DNA of 64,000 bases from NCBI RefSeq assembly GCF_963678635.1, contig NC_087066.1, forward strand, positions 44,317,624-44,381,623, in the 5' to 3' direction. The notes beneath the pieces are model-generated. The model did not search any database and was not told the DNA's origin. It was given only the letters and a program-made list of their open reading frames with translations. Of this stretch, positions 23,901-32,953 are shown one piece after another; position 1 is the stretch's first letter, and every line of letters begins with the position of its first letter. This DNA is from Symsagittifera roscoffensis. Its lineage: Eukaryota; Xenacoelomorpha; Acoela; Convolutidae. Both the position numbers and the translations under genes were made by a program.

Positions 23901-26900
23901 GAAGACCGGTAGGACATGGAATTGGACTGGTTGCCCATGAATTGGGAGCCATCGTCCCCCGCGGAGTGCGTCGGAAAACCATCGAGAGACCCTGTTTGGT
24001 ACGCGTGTGATCTCGTTTTTGAGCCTGGACCAGCACCTGGCAGAGCCGGAAAGTCTTCGTTCTGAATCGTGAACTCACTACTTGGCTCACCACCCATCTT
24101 ACTCAACATACTCACTAAACAACGGGCATTTCTAATTAAATCTAGAAACAGGGCCACTTATTGATATCAAGAGCTGTAAATTGCTTACAATAGTCACGCC
24201 CTTGAAATGATTCATATCCCATATTGCTGTGCTTTTGCGATAAAGCAGGAAAATCTTGCGGATCCAACTTCGAACTTCCAATTACAGACACATGAGAGCC
24301 CGGCTCACGACCATTTGGAGCTGCAATGAAAAAACTTTCGTAGAAAAATCACAACCAAATAACAATATTAAAACAAAATAATTTTTAAAGACAGCTTACC
24401 GGAGATTGAGGAATTGATGTGAATCAAAGAATTCGAATTTTGCAAATTAGGCTGAAATATATTTCAAATTATTTCCAGATAGTTGAAAATTACTTCGAAC
24501 TTATTTGATACACTTACGCTGACAGAACCAAAACTATGGGCATTAGATCGACCAGCTTGTTGCACGTTGGAGGATGAGAAATGATTGAAAGCGTTGACAT
24601 TGACCGATGGCGAATTGCTAAAAGACAAAAAAATAATAAAATATACATTCTAGTTAGAATTGGTTCTCAATTAAAACAAAAATCCATCACAAATTTCAAA
24701 CTACGGAGCGAAAAAAAACTAAACTAGACAAAAAATAATTTCTTGATAACAATTCCAGGCAAATATACAAAAAAAACTCAAGAGAAGAGAGAAAGCAGGC
24801 AATTAATATAATTTTTGAAAGTGTAAATTGAATAAAATGTAAGCCAAGTAATATGAAAGAAAAAACAAGGATAGCCGGTTGCTGCGCAAGTTGCACAGGA
24901 AGTTCCGAGCACAAAAATAATTTCATAACAATTTTTTTTTGAAAACTGTGATTTTTTTTGTTCACTTGGCTATGATCGAAAGCTTGATAGTAATAAACTA
25001 AATTTTATTCGTACACTTGATAGTACGAGTAAAATAAGCATATTTAACAACACTTTTATCAAACATAAAAAAAACACTGACTTTATTGGAAAATTCTTTC
25101 GAATTTCAAAGAAAAAATAGACGCCCTTTAAGCTCTTTGAATTTCTAAAACAATTTATGATTGGCGCTTTTTTAATAACATGAACCCAACCTGAGAAAAC
25201 TGGATCGATAAGTAAAGTTTTTATTCCGCTGGAAAATCTTAAAAATCAAATTCCTACTTCGAAACTAGAAATCGTTCACGTTTTTTCCCGCCATTTCAAC
25301 GTTCGTATTTGGAGAGTGCTATTTACGTCATTTTCAGCAGATGAATTTCAAACAAAAAAAAATTGTAATTAACTAAACTTTCGTCAATTTTCCGTATTAT
25401 AGGCCTATCCGCTCCTTTTATTCGCTCGAAATTAGACCAATGATATTTTACCGGTTTCTCCACATTGAGAAATTTTTGAACATTTGAAAATAGAGTCCAT
25501 CCGAATCACGAATGCAAGAGCTTTAACATAATATATCAGTCTATCCTTTCCGATGACTATTTGTTGTACCTGATTTTGCGTGGAAGACAAAAAACGAACA
25601 CACCCGAAGGCAAAGTTCCTCCTCTTTAAGTGTTCGGGCCAATTATCATATTTACAAACTTATTTCAGGTTAATCCCATTGGATAGCTTCAGCAATAGCT
25701 CTGTTGGTTAGACTACTGACAGAAGGGTAGAAAAAGGCAAAAAATATATCTCTAACGCATAGGCGAACAAGCGGTTTGCAAACAAAAGCGAGAAACGGCA
25801 AAAAAATAGCTCCAACACAGAGACGAAGCGGAAATTCGCACCACTTGCGATACAAACCACACATTGCGGTACAGAATATTGAATGAAAAAACATGATAAC
25901 ATGAAACCAACCTGAGAAAACTGGTCGATGGGTAAAGTTTTTATTCCGCTGGAAAATCTTACAAATAAAATTCCAATTTCGAAACTAGAAATAGTTCACG
26001 TTTTTTCGCACCATTTCAACGTTCGTATTAGGAGAGTGCTATTTACGTCACTTTCAGCAGATAAATTCAATTGAACTCAAAAAGTGCATTATACCTAAGT
26101 GCATCAATATTTTAAGACTTTTTACTGAAAAAAAAAACAAAAATCAGCAAGACCTATATAAGAGTCTTCACTACGTTCCTTACTCTTAAAAAATAAATCG
26201 AAAATTACAAAAAACGTTTCTCTAGAATTTTGTTGATGTCAAGAAGGCTCTAGAAGCTTCAAAATATAATATTTTTGTAATAAGCTAAATTTTTACGTCA
26301 GTATTCCGTATTATAGGCCTATCCGCTCGAAATTAGACCAATGATTTTCTAGCGGTTTCTCCACACTGAGAAATTTTTTGAACATTTGAAAATAGGGTCC
26401 ATCCGAATCACGAATGCAGTAGCTTTAACATAATATATCAGTCTATCCTTTCCTATGATTATTTGTTGTACCTGATTTTGCGTGGAAGACAAAAAACGAA
26501 CACACCCGAAGGCAAAGTTCCTCCTCTTTCGGTCTTCGGTCCAATTATCATCTTTACAAAACTTATTTCAGGTTAATTCCATTGGTTAGCTGTACCAATA
26601 GCTCTGTAACAGAAGGCAAAAAATATATCTCTTACACGAAGGCGAACATGCGATTTGCAAACAAAAGCGAGAAACGGCAAAAAAAGCTCCAACACAGACG
26701 AAGCGGAACTTCGCACAACTTGCGATACAAATCACACATTGCGGTACAAAATAGTAAATGAAAAAACACAGGTCAAAAAAATTCTGAAAATACGCTGGAA
26801 AAAATACTTGAAAAAATAAACGACAAAAGATGAAGAATTACCGCAACAAAAAATCATATTTGTACCGGACGAAGTTCAATAACAGCCCTTAGTAAGTGGA

Positions 26901-29856
26901 AATCATTACACGAGCGGTTGAATAAGTCGATATAACTTAAACTGAAACTGTTCGAATATTTTAAAAAAAAAAACGAAAAAAAAAACTTTTAAAACGAGGA
27001 AAACAGTTTCAGTTACAGTACAAACTGTTAAAATTGTAACAAAATCTATGCTTTAAAAAGTACACCAATAGAAACCTACCTTTAATTTTTTGAAAAGATA
27101 ATGACAAACTGAAATTTGCTTGAACTAATAACTACTTAAGTGATAGTACTTTTATTTAATTTTGAAAGATCCTCTAGAAGTGACGATGCACTAGAAAAAG
27201 AGAAGATCCCATGAACAAAATTGTTTACGAGAAAAAAATCCCCGAGTGTAATACTATTGCTTATCGCACAGAAAATAAAGCTAGTTCAGAAAACACATGC
27301 CATGAAAATAGAATTCGAAATTCGCAGCGAATTAGAAAACTTACCAAGCGGTAGAAAAAGCGGAAAGTATCTGAGCAGAAACCGCTTCGGCCAAAAAAAC
27401 TGAAAGGCATCAACTTATTTGAAAAATGTTCCAGTTCGCCTCCTTAAAACATCTACACACGCGCACGAACAATTTCTTCTGTCATCAATCTACACTGCAA
27501 TGTAAAGCCACTATGCCGATAAAATGTCAGCCGAAACCATTTGGGAAAAAAGTTTTTAGGCTAAAAATAAATTGAAAAAAAAAAAAAAATGAAGACAAGG
27601 CTAGTAAAATTACAAGCAGCAGAAGTAAATCAAAACACTGAAAAGCAACTATAAAGCAAATTTTAAACAGCGAAAAAAAATTCAACGATTTGGCAACTGA
27701 GCCGAAAAAACATAAGCAGACAAATAATAAGCCGACAATTCTATTTCCGTTTGAAGAAAAAACAAGGCTGTCAGATTCGAAACCAGGACCTTTGCCGTTC
27801 CAGGCGTATTCGTTACCTCCAAACTACGTGTGCGTGAGACGCAAAAATTTGAAATCATTGTGATCTGAATCTAAATTTAATACTTTCAATTTTGCCCATT
27901 CCGTGATCCAAGTTATTTACGGGAAAAAAGCCGTATCGCATGTGTACAAAGCCGTATCGCATGTACAAAGCCGTATAAAAATTTAGCTAACATAAAAAAA
28001 TTCATAAAAATGAAGTGTTTACGACCCATCCAATTGAAACACATAACCCCCAACGGAATTAATTTGCCCTCGAAATCACGCAAAATAAATTGACCAAGTC
28101 TATATAACATTATCTGTTTGAATACTAAAAAAAAAAACGAAAAAAAAAAATGAAAAAAACTCAAAATCAGACATGGTAACTTTACAAAATTGGGAAATTC
28201 AGTTATAATAAAAGCTGTTGAATATGGAACAAAAGCCATGCTTTAAAAAACGAGCCAATAAAAACCCTACCAGATAAAAAAACAGGGTTTAAAAAACGGA
28301 AAATGAACCGACAGAAACTAGGACGAAAACCACAAACCAGAAAAAATTAAGAAATTTTTTTGAAAAGATAATTACAACCTGAGACGGGCTTTAAGTAATT
28401 ACTACTTAAGTGACAGTACTTTATTTAAATTTGAAATGTGAAAGGTCCTGTAGAAGTGAAGATCCTCTAGAAGAAGTGAAGATTTTGAGGACAAAGTTGT
28501 TTACGGTAAAAAAAAGTCTAGTACCGGATTGTAATAGTCTTGCTTATCGCAAGGGTGAAAAGCTACCAAAAAACAGCAGTAGATGCTATTAAATTGACTA
28601 TGGTTGAAAGATACCATTCAGCAAATGAGCACTTTAATTTGCTACTTAGATTCTGAAGAAGAGTTGCTTCGTAGTATTCTACTACGCCCCGCTTGTTCAA
28701 AAAGACATGATTTGAAGTATCGTTACTTTACCTTCTCTTGGTAACAGAGTTGAATCCATAGCTAGCTTGGTGCAGCGCCATGTTGCTATTCGGAGACATC
28801 CTATTTGGACTAGTGAATCCCAAACCCGATGAGTTATTCGTGGTCATATGTTGATTATACAATGACCTGTTCACCGAAGAGCCTGACTGCGGTTGACCAG
28901 GAGCTACCACTGCGGACGAAGACAGCAAAGAGGCTGCACTTTGTTGACTCTGTAGTTGCGATGATAACTGCCCCCCTCCGCCAGGAACTGAACTAACGGA
29001 GCTTCCGAATCCTGTCCGACTACTCGGAGACGCTTGCAGTTGCTGTTGCGACAATTGGGGAAACGCCGACAGCCGACCAGCTTGAGGAGGCATAGCTCCT
29101 CCGAATGACCCAGCTGCACTTGAAGGGATAATTGAAGAGCTATCGTTTCCAAATGCAGTCTGTAAAGCGTCGTTAAAATCAAATACTATCTTGCCGCAAT
29201 ATTATGAGGACCATTATGATTAAGCAAAATCTACTTACTGAGTTTAAAGATCGGTTAGTTTGGTTCAGAAAATTCATGGGCCCGTTCGCAGCACCAAAAT
29301 TCTAAACACAAATTCAATAATTTCGATTTAGTTAGGAAAAACATGCACGAGGTATGCACCCGTACCTCTTTGTCGGACAGCCGTTGATACGATGGATTGT
29401 TCTTATCAGCCGATGAAAAAATTTCGTTCAGATGACCCCTAGAAGCAGGTATGCTTGAAAAGTGGTCTTTGTAGTTAACTCCTTTGGGCAGTGAGGGACC
29501 GTTGTCACGTAGAAATAATTCACTTTTTTCAGCAGTTCCGTTTGTTCTTAGGTTCGAGTTAAACAGGAGATCTTTATCATTCGTCGATTGGAATAAGTTA
29601 TTAGTCGTTGAATTTGAATAAAGATCTGAATTTGCCGAAAACAGATCGTTGGTGAGCTAAAACAGAATTGACTATTTTTTACATCTAGGGTCTTGTATGA
29701 TTCTGTAAACATAATCTCTAATTGATCATACACATTCTAAGTAATCGACTATATATCATAGATTCCATTGAGACAATTTATTCTTACATGTCCAGAATTT
29801 GCTTTCTTCGTTAAGTTTCCCGATGATCCGCCTGCGGTTAACAAGTCGTAATTCAT
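17724..29856 (-). CDS. CNOT2: CNOT2, CCR4-NOT transcription/deadenylation complex subunit 2
   Basis: Ten coding exons join in phase: 29856-29788, 29656-29366, 29301-29239, 29159-28732, 24617-24518, 24451-24400, 24320-24189, 24114-23670, 23551-23342 and 17955-17724. They total 2022 nt, or 673 residues plus stop. Every junction is GT-AG. The C-terminal third is a NOT2/3/5 domain (residues about 477-665): GMVTDQFGIVGLLTFIRAAE, TPCRPQDIDFFVPSEYLTNL, YGEDTLFYLFYTN and DWRYHKTERMWLTRAPG. The middle has the SGLG..SPNR..SPN and NEDFPALPG blocks typical of animal CNOT2. The family's NOT box pairs with CNOT3 and docks on CNOT1 to form the scaffold of the cytoplasmic and nuclear mRNA deadenylase. The N-terminal low-complexity region makes it longer than the roughly 540-residue human protein. 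Introns of 5.4 and 4.1 kb are expanded by repeats. MGMT lies just upstream on the same strand. Exact exon ends are inferred, not tested by RNA. Confidence 0.95.
18156..18200 (+). repeat. F1 repeat, head fragment
   Basis: Only the terminal hairpin ccaacagacagttgg and the following ggaaaaaaagtcaatga remain. It lies in the CNOT2 last intron. Confidence 0.5.
18541..18997 (+). repeat. F1 repeat, near full length
   Basis: 457 bp from catagtcaactgacagttgg to cattactcttaataacc. Contains the diagnostic internal blocks gagaaaactggatcaatac and tttcgaaactag...gatca, and the terminal pair aagagt/actctt. Confidence 0.75.
19052..19435 (+). repeat. F1 repeat, diverged copy
   Basis: Begins with a variant hairpin cccacagacagtggg, which keeps base pairing despite two changes. 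Ends without the conserved actctt terminus. Confidence 0.65.
19722..20151 (+). repeat. F1 repeat, near full length
   Basis: About 430 bp from gacaacagacagttg to gtgactcttaataag. Internal gaaaacttgatcaacagata matches other copies. Confidence 0.7.
20361..20430 (-). repeat. tRNA-like sequence (candidate SINE head)
   Basis: The minus strand has an A-box-like tagaacagtga and a B-box-like ggttcgattcg about 45 nt apart. The arms do not form a regular cloverleaf, so this is a tRNA-derived relic and not a functional tRNA. Confidence 0.35.
21138..21320 (+). repeat. F1 repeat, 5' fragment
   Basis: Starts aaccaacagacagttcg (one hairpin mismatch) and stops after the region of the taattaaaaataaca block. 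Confidence 0.55.
21416..21499 (-). repeat. tRNA-like sequence, Arg-like, with paired 7-bp ends
   Basis: The minus strand starts ACGCGTC and ends GACGCGT, perfectly complementary over 7 bp. It has A-box TGGCCTAGAGG and B-box-like GGTTGGAATCC, and the stretch TCAGAAGGTTGCAGG resembles eukaryotic tRNA-Arg. The T-stem has mismatches and the length is 84 nt. I regard it as a tRNA-derived SINE head or pseudo-tRNA, although a decayed tRNA gene is possible. Confidence 0.45.
21889..22362 (+). repeat. F1 repeat, full length
   Basis: Begins cagccaaccgagagttgg (hairpin with 5-bp stem) and carries the internal block cacttttgctgtttgatag and a degenerate right end. An 18-20 bp internal piece (tcgaaactagaag) is duplicated in tandem near 22130-22155. 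Confidence 0.7.
22363..22675 (+). repeat. F1 repeat, 5'-truncated, directly adjoining the previous copy
   Basis: Starts within the gatcaataggtaaat block and runs to tataagagtcttaacagcg. Head-to-tail placement after 21889-22362 suggests tandem duplication or preferred insertion. Confidence 0.65.
23081..23127 (-). repeat. tRNA 3'-half-like sequence
   Basis: The minus strand reads ...gatcagaaggcccagggttctagcc, resembling a tRNA variable loop plus B-box (GGTTCTAGCC). No matching 5' half was found. Confidence 0.3.
23342..23551 (-). CDS. CNOT2: CNOT2 exon 9 (central NOT box)
   Basis: 210 nt. Two in-phase acceptors exist. CCGTTTCAG at 23552 gives LFSTFQSPFAETPCRPQDID and no insertion relative to the family. 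An upstream TTTTTTAG would add about 18 residues. I prefer the former. Donor GTTAGT joins the TTG codon to make ELYAHDW, as in animal homologues. Confidence 0.85.
23670..24114 (-). CDS. CNOT2: CNOT2 exon 8 (start of NOT box)
   Basis: 445 nt. Acceptor TTGTTTAG was chosen because it gives LSMLSKMGGEPSSEFTIQ in phase, followed by the conserved NEDFPALPG. Ends with GMVTDQFGIVGLLTFIRAAE and LALGSDLQNLGLNL, the first part of the NOT2/3/5 fold. Donor GTAAGA. Confidence 0.9.
24189..24320 (-). CDS. CNOT2: CNOT2 exon 7
   Basis: 132 nt, acceptor TTCATTGCAG, donor GTAAGC. Contains LDPQDFPALSQKHSNMGYES, matching the LDLSDFPAL block of animal CNOT2. Confidence 0.85.
24400..24451 (-). CDS. CNOT2: CNOT2 exon 6
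   Basis: 52 nt, acceptor ATATTTCAG, donor GTAAGC. Encodes PNLQNSNSLIHINSSIS and one shared codon. A microexon-like piece recognised only by splice sites and phase. Confidence 0.7.
24518..24617 (-). CDS. CNOT2: CNOT2 exon 5
   Basis: 100 nt, acceptor CTTTTAG, donor GTAAGT. Encodes NSPSVNVNAFNHF...SNAHSFGSVS, an Asn/Ser-rich linker. The phase joins exactly to exon 4 across a 4.1-kb repeat-filled intron. Confidence 0.75.
25076..25360 (+). repeat. F1 repeat, subfamily b
   Basis: Shares the F1 central blocks, then diverges after tcgaaactagaaatcgttca into a version with ggagagtgctatttacgtca. The same variant is seen at 25981-26060 and, inverted, at 62895-62970. This defines a subfamily. Confidence 0.65.
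25173..26765 (+). repeat. Tandem duplication of 0.7-0.9 kb in CNOT2 intron 4
   Basis: Unit 1 (25173-25895) and unit 2 (25897-26765) both begin taacatga..ccaacctgagaaaactgg. Both contain ccgtattataggcctatccg, gaatcacgaatgca, tacctgattttgcgtggaag and acaaaaaacgaacacacccg in the same order. Unit 2 has about 150 bp of extra F1 tail. A hydrophobic minus ORF at 25670-25894 is broken in unit 2 and is not called a gene. Confidence 0.8.
26925..28570 (+). repeat. Direct repeat pair (26925-27300 and 28095-28570)
   Basis: The two blocks share tgctttaaaaa...accaata, gaaaagataat.acaa.ctga, taactacttaagtgatagta and gttgtttac..taaaaaaa, and end near tgcttatcgca. A related inverted block lies near 63510-63600. 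They enclose about 0.8 kb including a tRNA-like sequence. This could be a composite SINE-like unit or short LTR-like repeats; coding capacity is absent. Confidence 0.55.
27765..27840 (-). repeat. tRNA-like sequence, second family (matches 62410-62485)
   Basis: The minus strand carries A-box TAGTTTGGAGG and a B-box-like GGTTTCGAATC, with ggaggtaacgaatacgcctg between. The same core (ggaggtaacgaatgcgcctg) recurs on the plus strand at 62423-62442, so it is a dispersed tRNA-derived repeat. Confidence 0.5.
28732..29159 (-). CDS. CNOT2: CNOT2 exon 4
   Basis: 428 nt, acceptor CTTTACAG, donor GTAAAG, leaving two bases. Gln- and Ser-rich, with VNRSLYNQ and SSGLGFTSPNRMSPN, which align with the conserved LNRSL and SGLG-SPNR-SPS blocks of animal CNOT2. 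This anchors the N-terminal half to the same gene as the NOT box 4 kb away. Confidence 0.85.
29239..29301 (-). CDS. CNOT2: CNOT2 exon 3
   Basis: 63 nt, 21 codons (NFGAANGPMNFLNQTNRSLN and one more), phase 0 to 0, acceptor GTGTTTAG and donor GTAAGT. Too short to stand out as an ORF; found by phase-compatible splice sites. Confidence 0.75.
29366..29656 (-). CDS. CNOT2: CNOT2 exon 2
   Basis: 291 nt, phase 0 to 0, acceptor CTGTTTTAG, donor GTACGG. Encodes 97 residues rich in Asn and Ser (starts LTNDLFSANSD, ends YQRLSDKE), which is the disordered N-terminal region. No stops in frame. Confidence 0.8.
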
Positions 29857-29863
29857 TACACAT
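29788..29863 (-). CDS. CNOT2: CNOT2 exon 1 (start codon exon)
   Basis: The exon begins after a TTTTTTTTTTTCAG acceptor at 29864. Seven nucleotides later ATG (29856-29854) opens a 23-codon frame, MNYDLLTAGGSSGNLTKKAN and onward, ending at a GTAAGA donor in phase 0. Having an acceptor and not a transcription start here means either a 5' UTR intron or spliced-leader addition. Confidence 0.75.
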
Positions 29864-29945
29864 CTGAAAAAAAAAAACCTGTAGCCAACAACAGAAATAT
29901 TTGATCAAGGGACCACAATAAATTAAAAAAACATAGGCAAAAAAT
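29864..29945 (-). promoter_or_regulatory. 82-bp MGMT-CNOT2 intercistronic spacer with trans-splice-like acceptor
   Basis: The minus strand reads from the MGMT stop through U-rich tracts (TTTTTTT, then TTTATTG) to a polypyrimidine run ending in TTTCAG at 29864. No AATAAA occurs in the sense strand. A spacer near 100 bp with a U-rich element and a strong acceptor is what spliced-leader operons show. A conventional 5' UTR intron whose donor lies further upstream is the alternative. Confidence 0.5.
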
Positions 29946-30533
29946 TCATGGCTTCTTGTCGGCAGCATTAGATGATTCATGCATAATCAACCACTCTTTA
30001 ACAAAACTAGACTTTTGACCACAGTAGCCACCTACACCTTTGATTGAGTTTGATCTGGTGAAGTAAGAAGATTTTACAACACGGTGACATGGAACAAAAA
30101 TTGGAAATGGATTGTGCCTTAAAGCATTTCCCACAGCACGCGCAGATGATGTGCTTCCCGTGCTTAATTCAGAGAGCATAGCATAAGATATTACCTGCCC
30201 ATAAGAAACTTTTTTGAGCAAAGTTTTCAGTACAGTTTTTGAAAATTCACTGAGATCACCCATGTCAATGAAATCAATCAATCTGTTATGATCAATGATT
30301 TTCCCTTCGAAATATTCATCTAGCCATTCTAAACATTTACATTGCGCGTCTTCATGACCATGAATTTCGAATGGTCCGCTTGAAATTTGATTTTCTTGAA
30401 AACCAGTGGAGATCGTTTGGTTCATTAAGGTCACTTCACGGAGGAATCCTCGATGAGAAAAGCAAAGAGAAATAACTCCAATTGGTGACCTATAAGAAAC
30501 TGAGTTTGAGTGCAAAACTTTCGAAGAAGACAT
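29946..30533 (-). CDS. MGMT: O6-methylguanine-DNA methyltransferase
   Basis: 195 residues in a single open frame, ATG at 30533 and TGA at 29948-29946. The C-terminal half has the methyltransferase signature: ARAVGNALRHNPFPIFVPCH followed by RVV, with the acceptor cysteine in PCHR. Upstream is VSYGQVISYAMLSELSTG (the recognition-helix region), and downstream GVGGYCGQKSSFVKEWLI. The enzyme transfers alkyl groups from O6-alkylguanine to its own cysteine in the nucleus, a one-shot repair reaction. All key residues are present and the length matches the family, so it looks functional. An in-frame TAG precedes the ATG, and a TTTTAG acceptor lies 9 nt upstream, which suggests the 5' end is added by splicing. 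No introns are seen. It lies upstream of CNOT2 on the same strand with an 82-bp gap. Confidence 0.95.
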   Translation of the reverse strand: MSSSKVLHSNSVSYRSPIGVISLCFSHRGFLREVTLMNQTISTGFQENQISSGPFEIHGHEDAQCKCLEWLDEYFEGKIIDHNRLIDFIDMGDLSEFSKTVLKTLLKKVSYGQVISYAMLSELSTGSTSSARAVGNALRHNPFPIFVPCHRVVKSSYFTRSNSIKGVGGYCGQKSSFVKEWLIMHESSNAADKKP

Positions 30534-30544
30534 CACGAAAATCT
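30534..30544 (-). promoter_or_regulatory. Acceptor-like site just upstream of MGMT
   Basis: The minus strand reads GGTGGTTTTAG then ATTTTCGTG and ATG, putting an AG acceptor 9 nt before the start. It resembles the CNOT2 exon 1 acceptor (7 nt before ATG). Read as evidence for a spliced 5' leader. Confidence 0.4.
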
Positions 30545-30936
30545 AAAACCACCAACTAAACAACGCTATCAAAAAGTATAAACTATCTCATCAACAATCA
30601 AATTAACAACATATCTTATATCAATAGAATTATCAACTTATTAAATAGTTTCATGTTTGTTATGAATCGAAACTTGTGTGGTAGGCCTCTAATGGGAAGA
30701 TTTTAGAGAAAAGTTCGTTGTATGCCTTAACATTCGAGATTTCATTTTTTCAAAGCTGCTCTGACAAATTACAATGCTGCTCTGACGAAGATTCACAGGC
30801 CAGGTTTATAGGAAGCCGGAAATCTCAATATCTTGTCACTCCATGAAGCCGGGATAAGGCACGCATACGACTTTATCCCCCCGAAAGCTGTTTCGATAAC
30901 ATCACTCTTTTTCTTGGTCGCAACTATCTATTCAAC

Positions 30937-31281
30937 GTGTTCGAGTCTTCTAGTAACACTCCCCAGAAAACAACCCAAGATCTGATCGAACTGGCAGACT
31001 TGGTCAGCCATATAATCAAAAGACACGCTTTTGTTCTAAGCATTCGCGAATGGGACAAAAGTGAGAGTGATTCACCGAGTGTTCTAAGTATTCGCGAATG
31101 GGAGGAAAGTGAGAGTGATTCACCGAGGGAATTGAGAGTGATTCACCGAGTGTTCAGCCAAGAGTCGAGCGGAAAAAATGCGGCGTCAGTAGCCTTACTT
31201 CAGGTACGCTACTTTAAACCTGATAGAATTCACCTCAACGGCCTGAAAAACATCAAAAATCTTGTCAGAGAAAAATTTTGA
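30937..31281 (+). other. Unidentified ORF with a 48-bp internal tandem repeat
   Basis: 114-codon frame containing two exact-length 48-bp units (31033-31080 and 31081-31128) encoding VLSIREWDKSESDSPS and VLSIREWEESESDSPR, plus a partial third. No known domain. It could be a fragment of a mobile element or a chance frame created by the repeat; no splice or promoter support is seen. Confidence 0.3.
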
Positions 31282-31747
31282 ACTCGAAATACGACACGAA
31301 ACTGAACTAAACCGGAAACACAAAGGTGATAACTTGTCACACAAACAATTGTCAGTCTGCCGATTTTTTGAACAGTCCACGTGAGCAAATCAGTGAGTAC
31401 GCTTGGTATTGATTTTCCAAAGGTACCAACGGTTGATCAGTACTGAAAAGTCTTCCCTTGTTTTTTTCCGAATGAACCTTCAGTTGCCACCGGTTAAAGA
31501 TGAGTAACGGTTAATGTTTGCCAGACCTGCAAAACCAATATCTTAGAAATTGAAGAAACAGATCACTGCGTCTCATACAATTGTCACGTACATCTTAAGC
31601 CTGAATAAACTGTTCTATCAAAAGTCGCCTTAAACGGCATACAGGAATTCGATGTGGATGCATTGTTGTTGTGACACAAGTCTGTAAAAAATAATGAAGG
31701 CATTTCATTTGAATTAGCAGTGTAGATCAAGAGAAAGTGGGATCAAA

Positions 31748-32891
31748 TGTAACATTCGCCCGAAGTAAAAACCAACAGAAAACAAAGCTAGGTTATGAAA
31801 AGACTGCTTTTAACCATCTTTACAAAAGCCAGTTCAATGTGTTGTCCATTAACATCAGGTCGACAAAGCCGTTACTTTTTAAGGCTATCAGCCAGATTGC
31901 GCAAATTAACTTGTTTATTTGCAAAAACTTTGAACTCATGGCTGGGTCTCAGTATCCCCAGAACACGAGGTCAACCGTAAAAATAGGGCTACTACTTATT
32001 ATCATATTATTATTGTTTTTGTTCAGAAGATAAAAATTATCACATCCATCGGAAATGGATCAACCCTTTGCCTCAATGTCTAGCTTCTCTTATTCTGAAA
32101 CATTCAGTCTCTTCCAAAGACCCTTCCGAATTGTTGAATCCGAAGATCGGTCTTGTTGTATTCCAGGAAGGGTAGTAAAATCTTCACACTAGCCCTCCGA
32201 ATTCTCGGGAACTGCTCTTAAACGATTGTAGCAGTACAGTCGTTGAAATTCGGATAGTCTCGATTTCAAAATAGTTTTCAGTTTTTTCTTCGCTGTCGAA
32301 TCCACATCATATCGACTCACCGCAAGCTACAAATGAAATCATACTACATCGCTATTACTTTATAACATTTTTCATGAATCTGCACCTTGGGGATATGACT
32401 TAAGATAAAATATTTTTTCTGATTTTCAGTGCCATTATCTCGATTCGAAACTGCTTCTCCTTGGTTTAAAAAGTGTTGGGACACAGGACGCTCCTGCCAA
32501 CCAACAAACGAAACTTATCCTACTATTCTTCCTCCTTCCGGAAATTTAGTTGTTATTGGTCCTGATAACTAAAATTAAAAAAATCGGTGGTTAGAAGTAA
32601 CAATCTTCCTCTTCAAGTGGTATTCAAGTCTTTCATGTCATTACAAAGTGAACAGCCATCTTACTTGATTAGAAACAATCATGCAGGCTGGAAATTTTTA
32701 ATAAACTTTTCACTCAAGCCTCTCTAAATAAAAAGATAGTGTCTCTTAAAACACTATCTAAATTAACCATGTAAGTTTGTAAACGCAACAAATTTAAAAC
32801 ACAAAAACAACTAAAAGCATTTCTTTCATTCAGTTTCAATTTCAAGCTTATTTGCTTTGTTTCTCATTTGAGTTTTTCTCGCACAAGAGCA
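31748..32891 (-). repeat. Left LTR (3' LTR in element orientation)
   Basis: 1144 bp, plus-strand ends tgtaacattcgcccg and ctcgcacaagagca. About 85% similar by eye to 54274-55483 over alignable parts, e.g. gtccattaacatcaggtcga and tattatcatatta are shared. Contains an 8-bp hairpin gatagtgt/acactatc at 32735-32758. Plus-strand ORFs here are fortuitous. Confidence 0.75.
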
Positions 32892-32953
32892 ATTCTGAGT
32901 TTTATATTTCCTAATTTGTCACTTTTTTGTTCACTTCTCTCTTTTAATTTTTG

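Noticed and set aside
25670-25894. Hydrophobic minus-strand ORF with many Cys and Phe
   Set aside because: It sits in a tandemly duplicated intronic repeat and its counterpart in the second copy is broken.
26925-28570. Small LTR retrotransposon bounded by the direct repeats
   Set aside because: No TG...CA ends, primer site or coding sequence; a duplicated composite repeat explains it as well.
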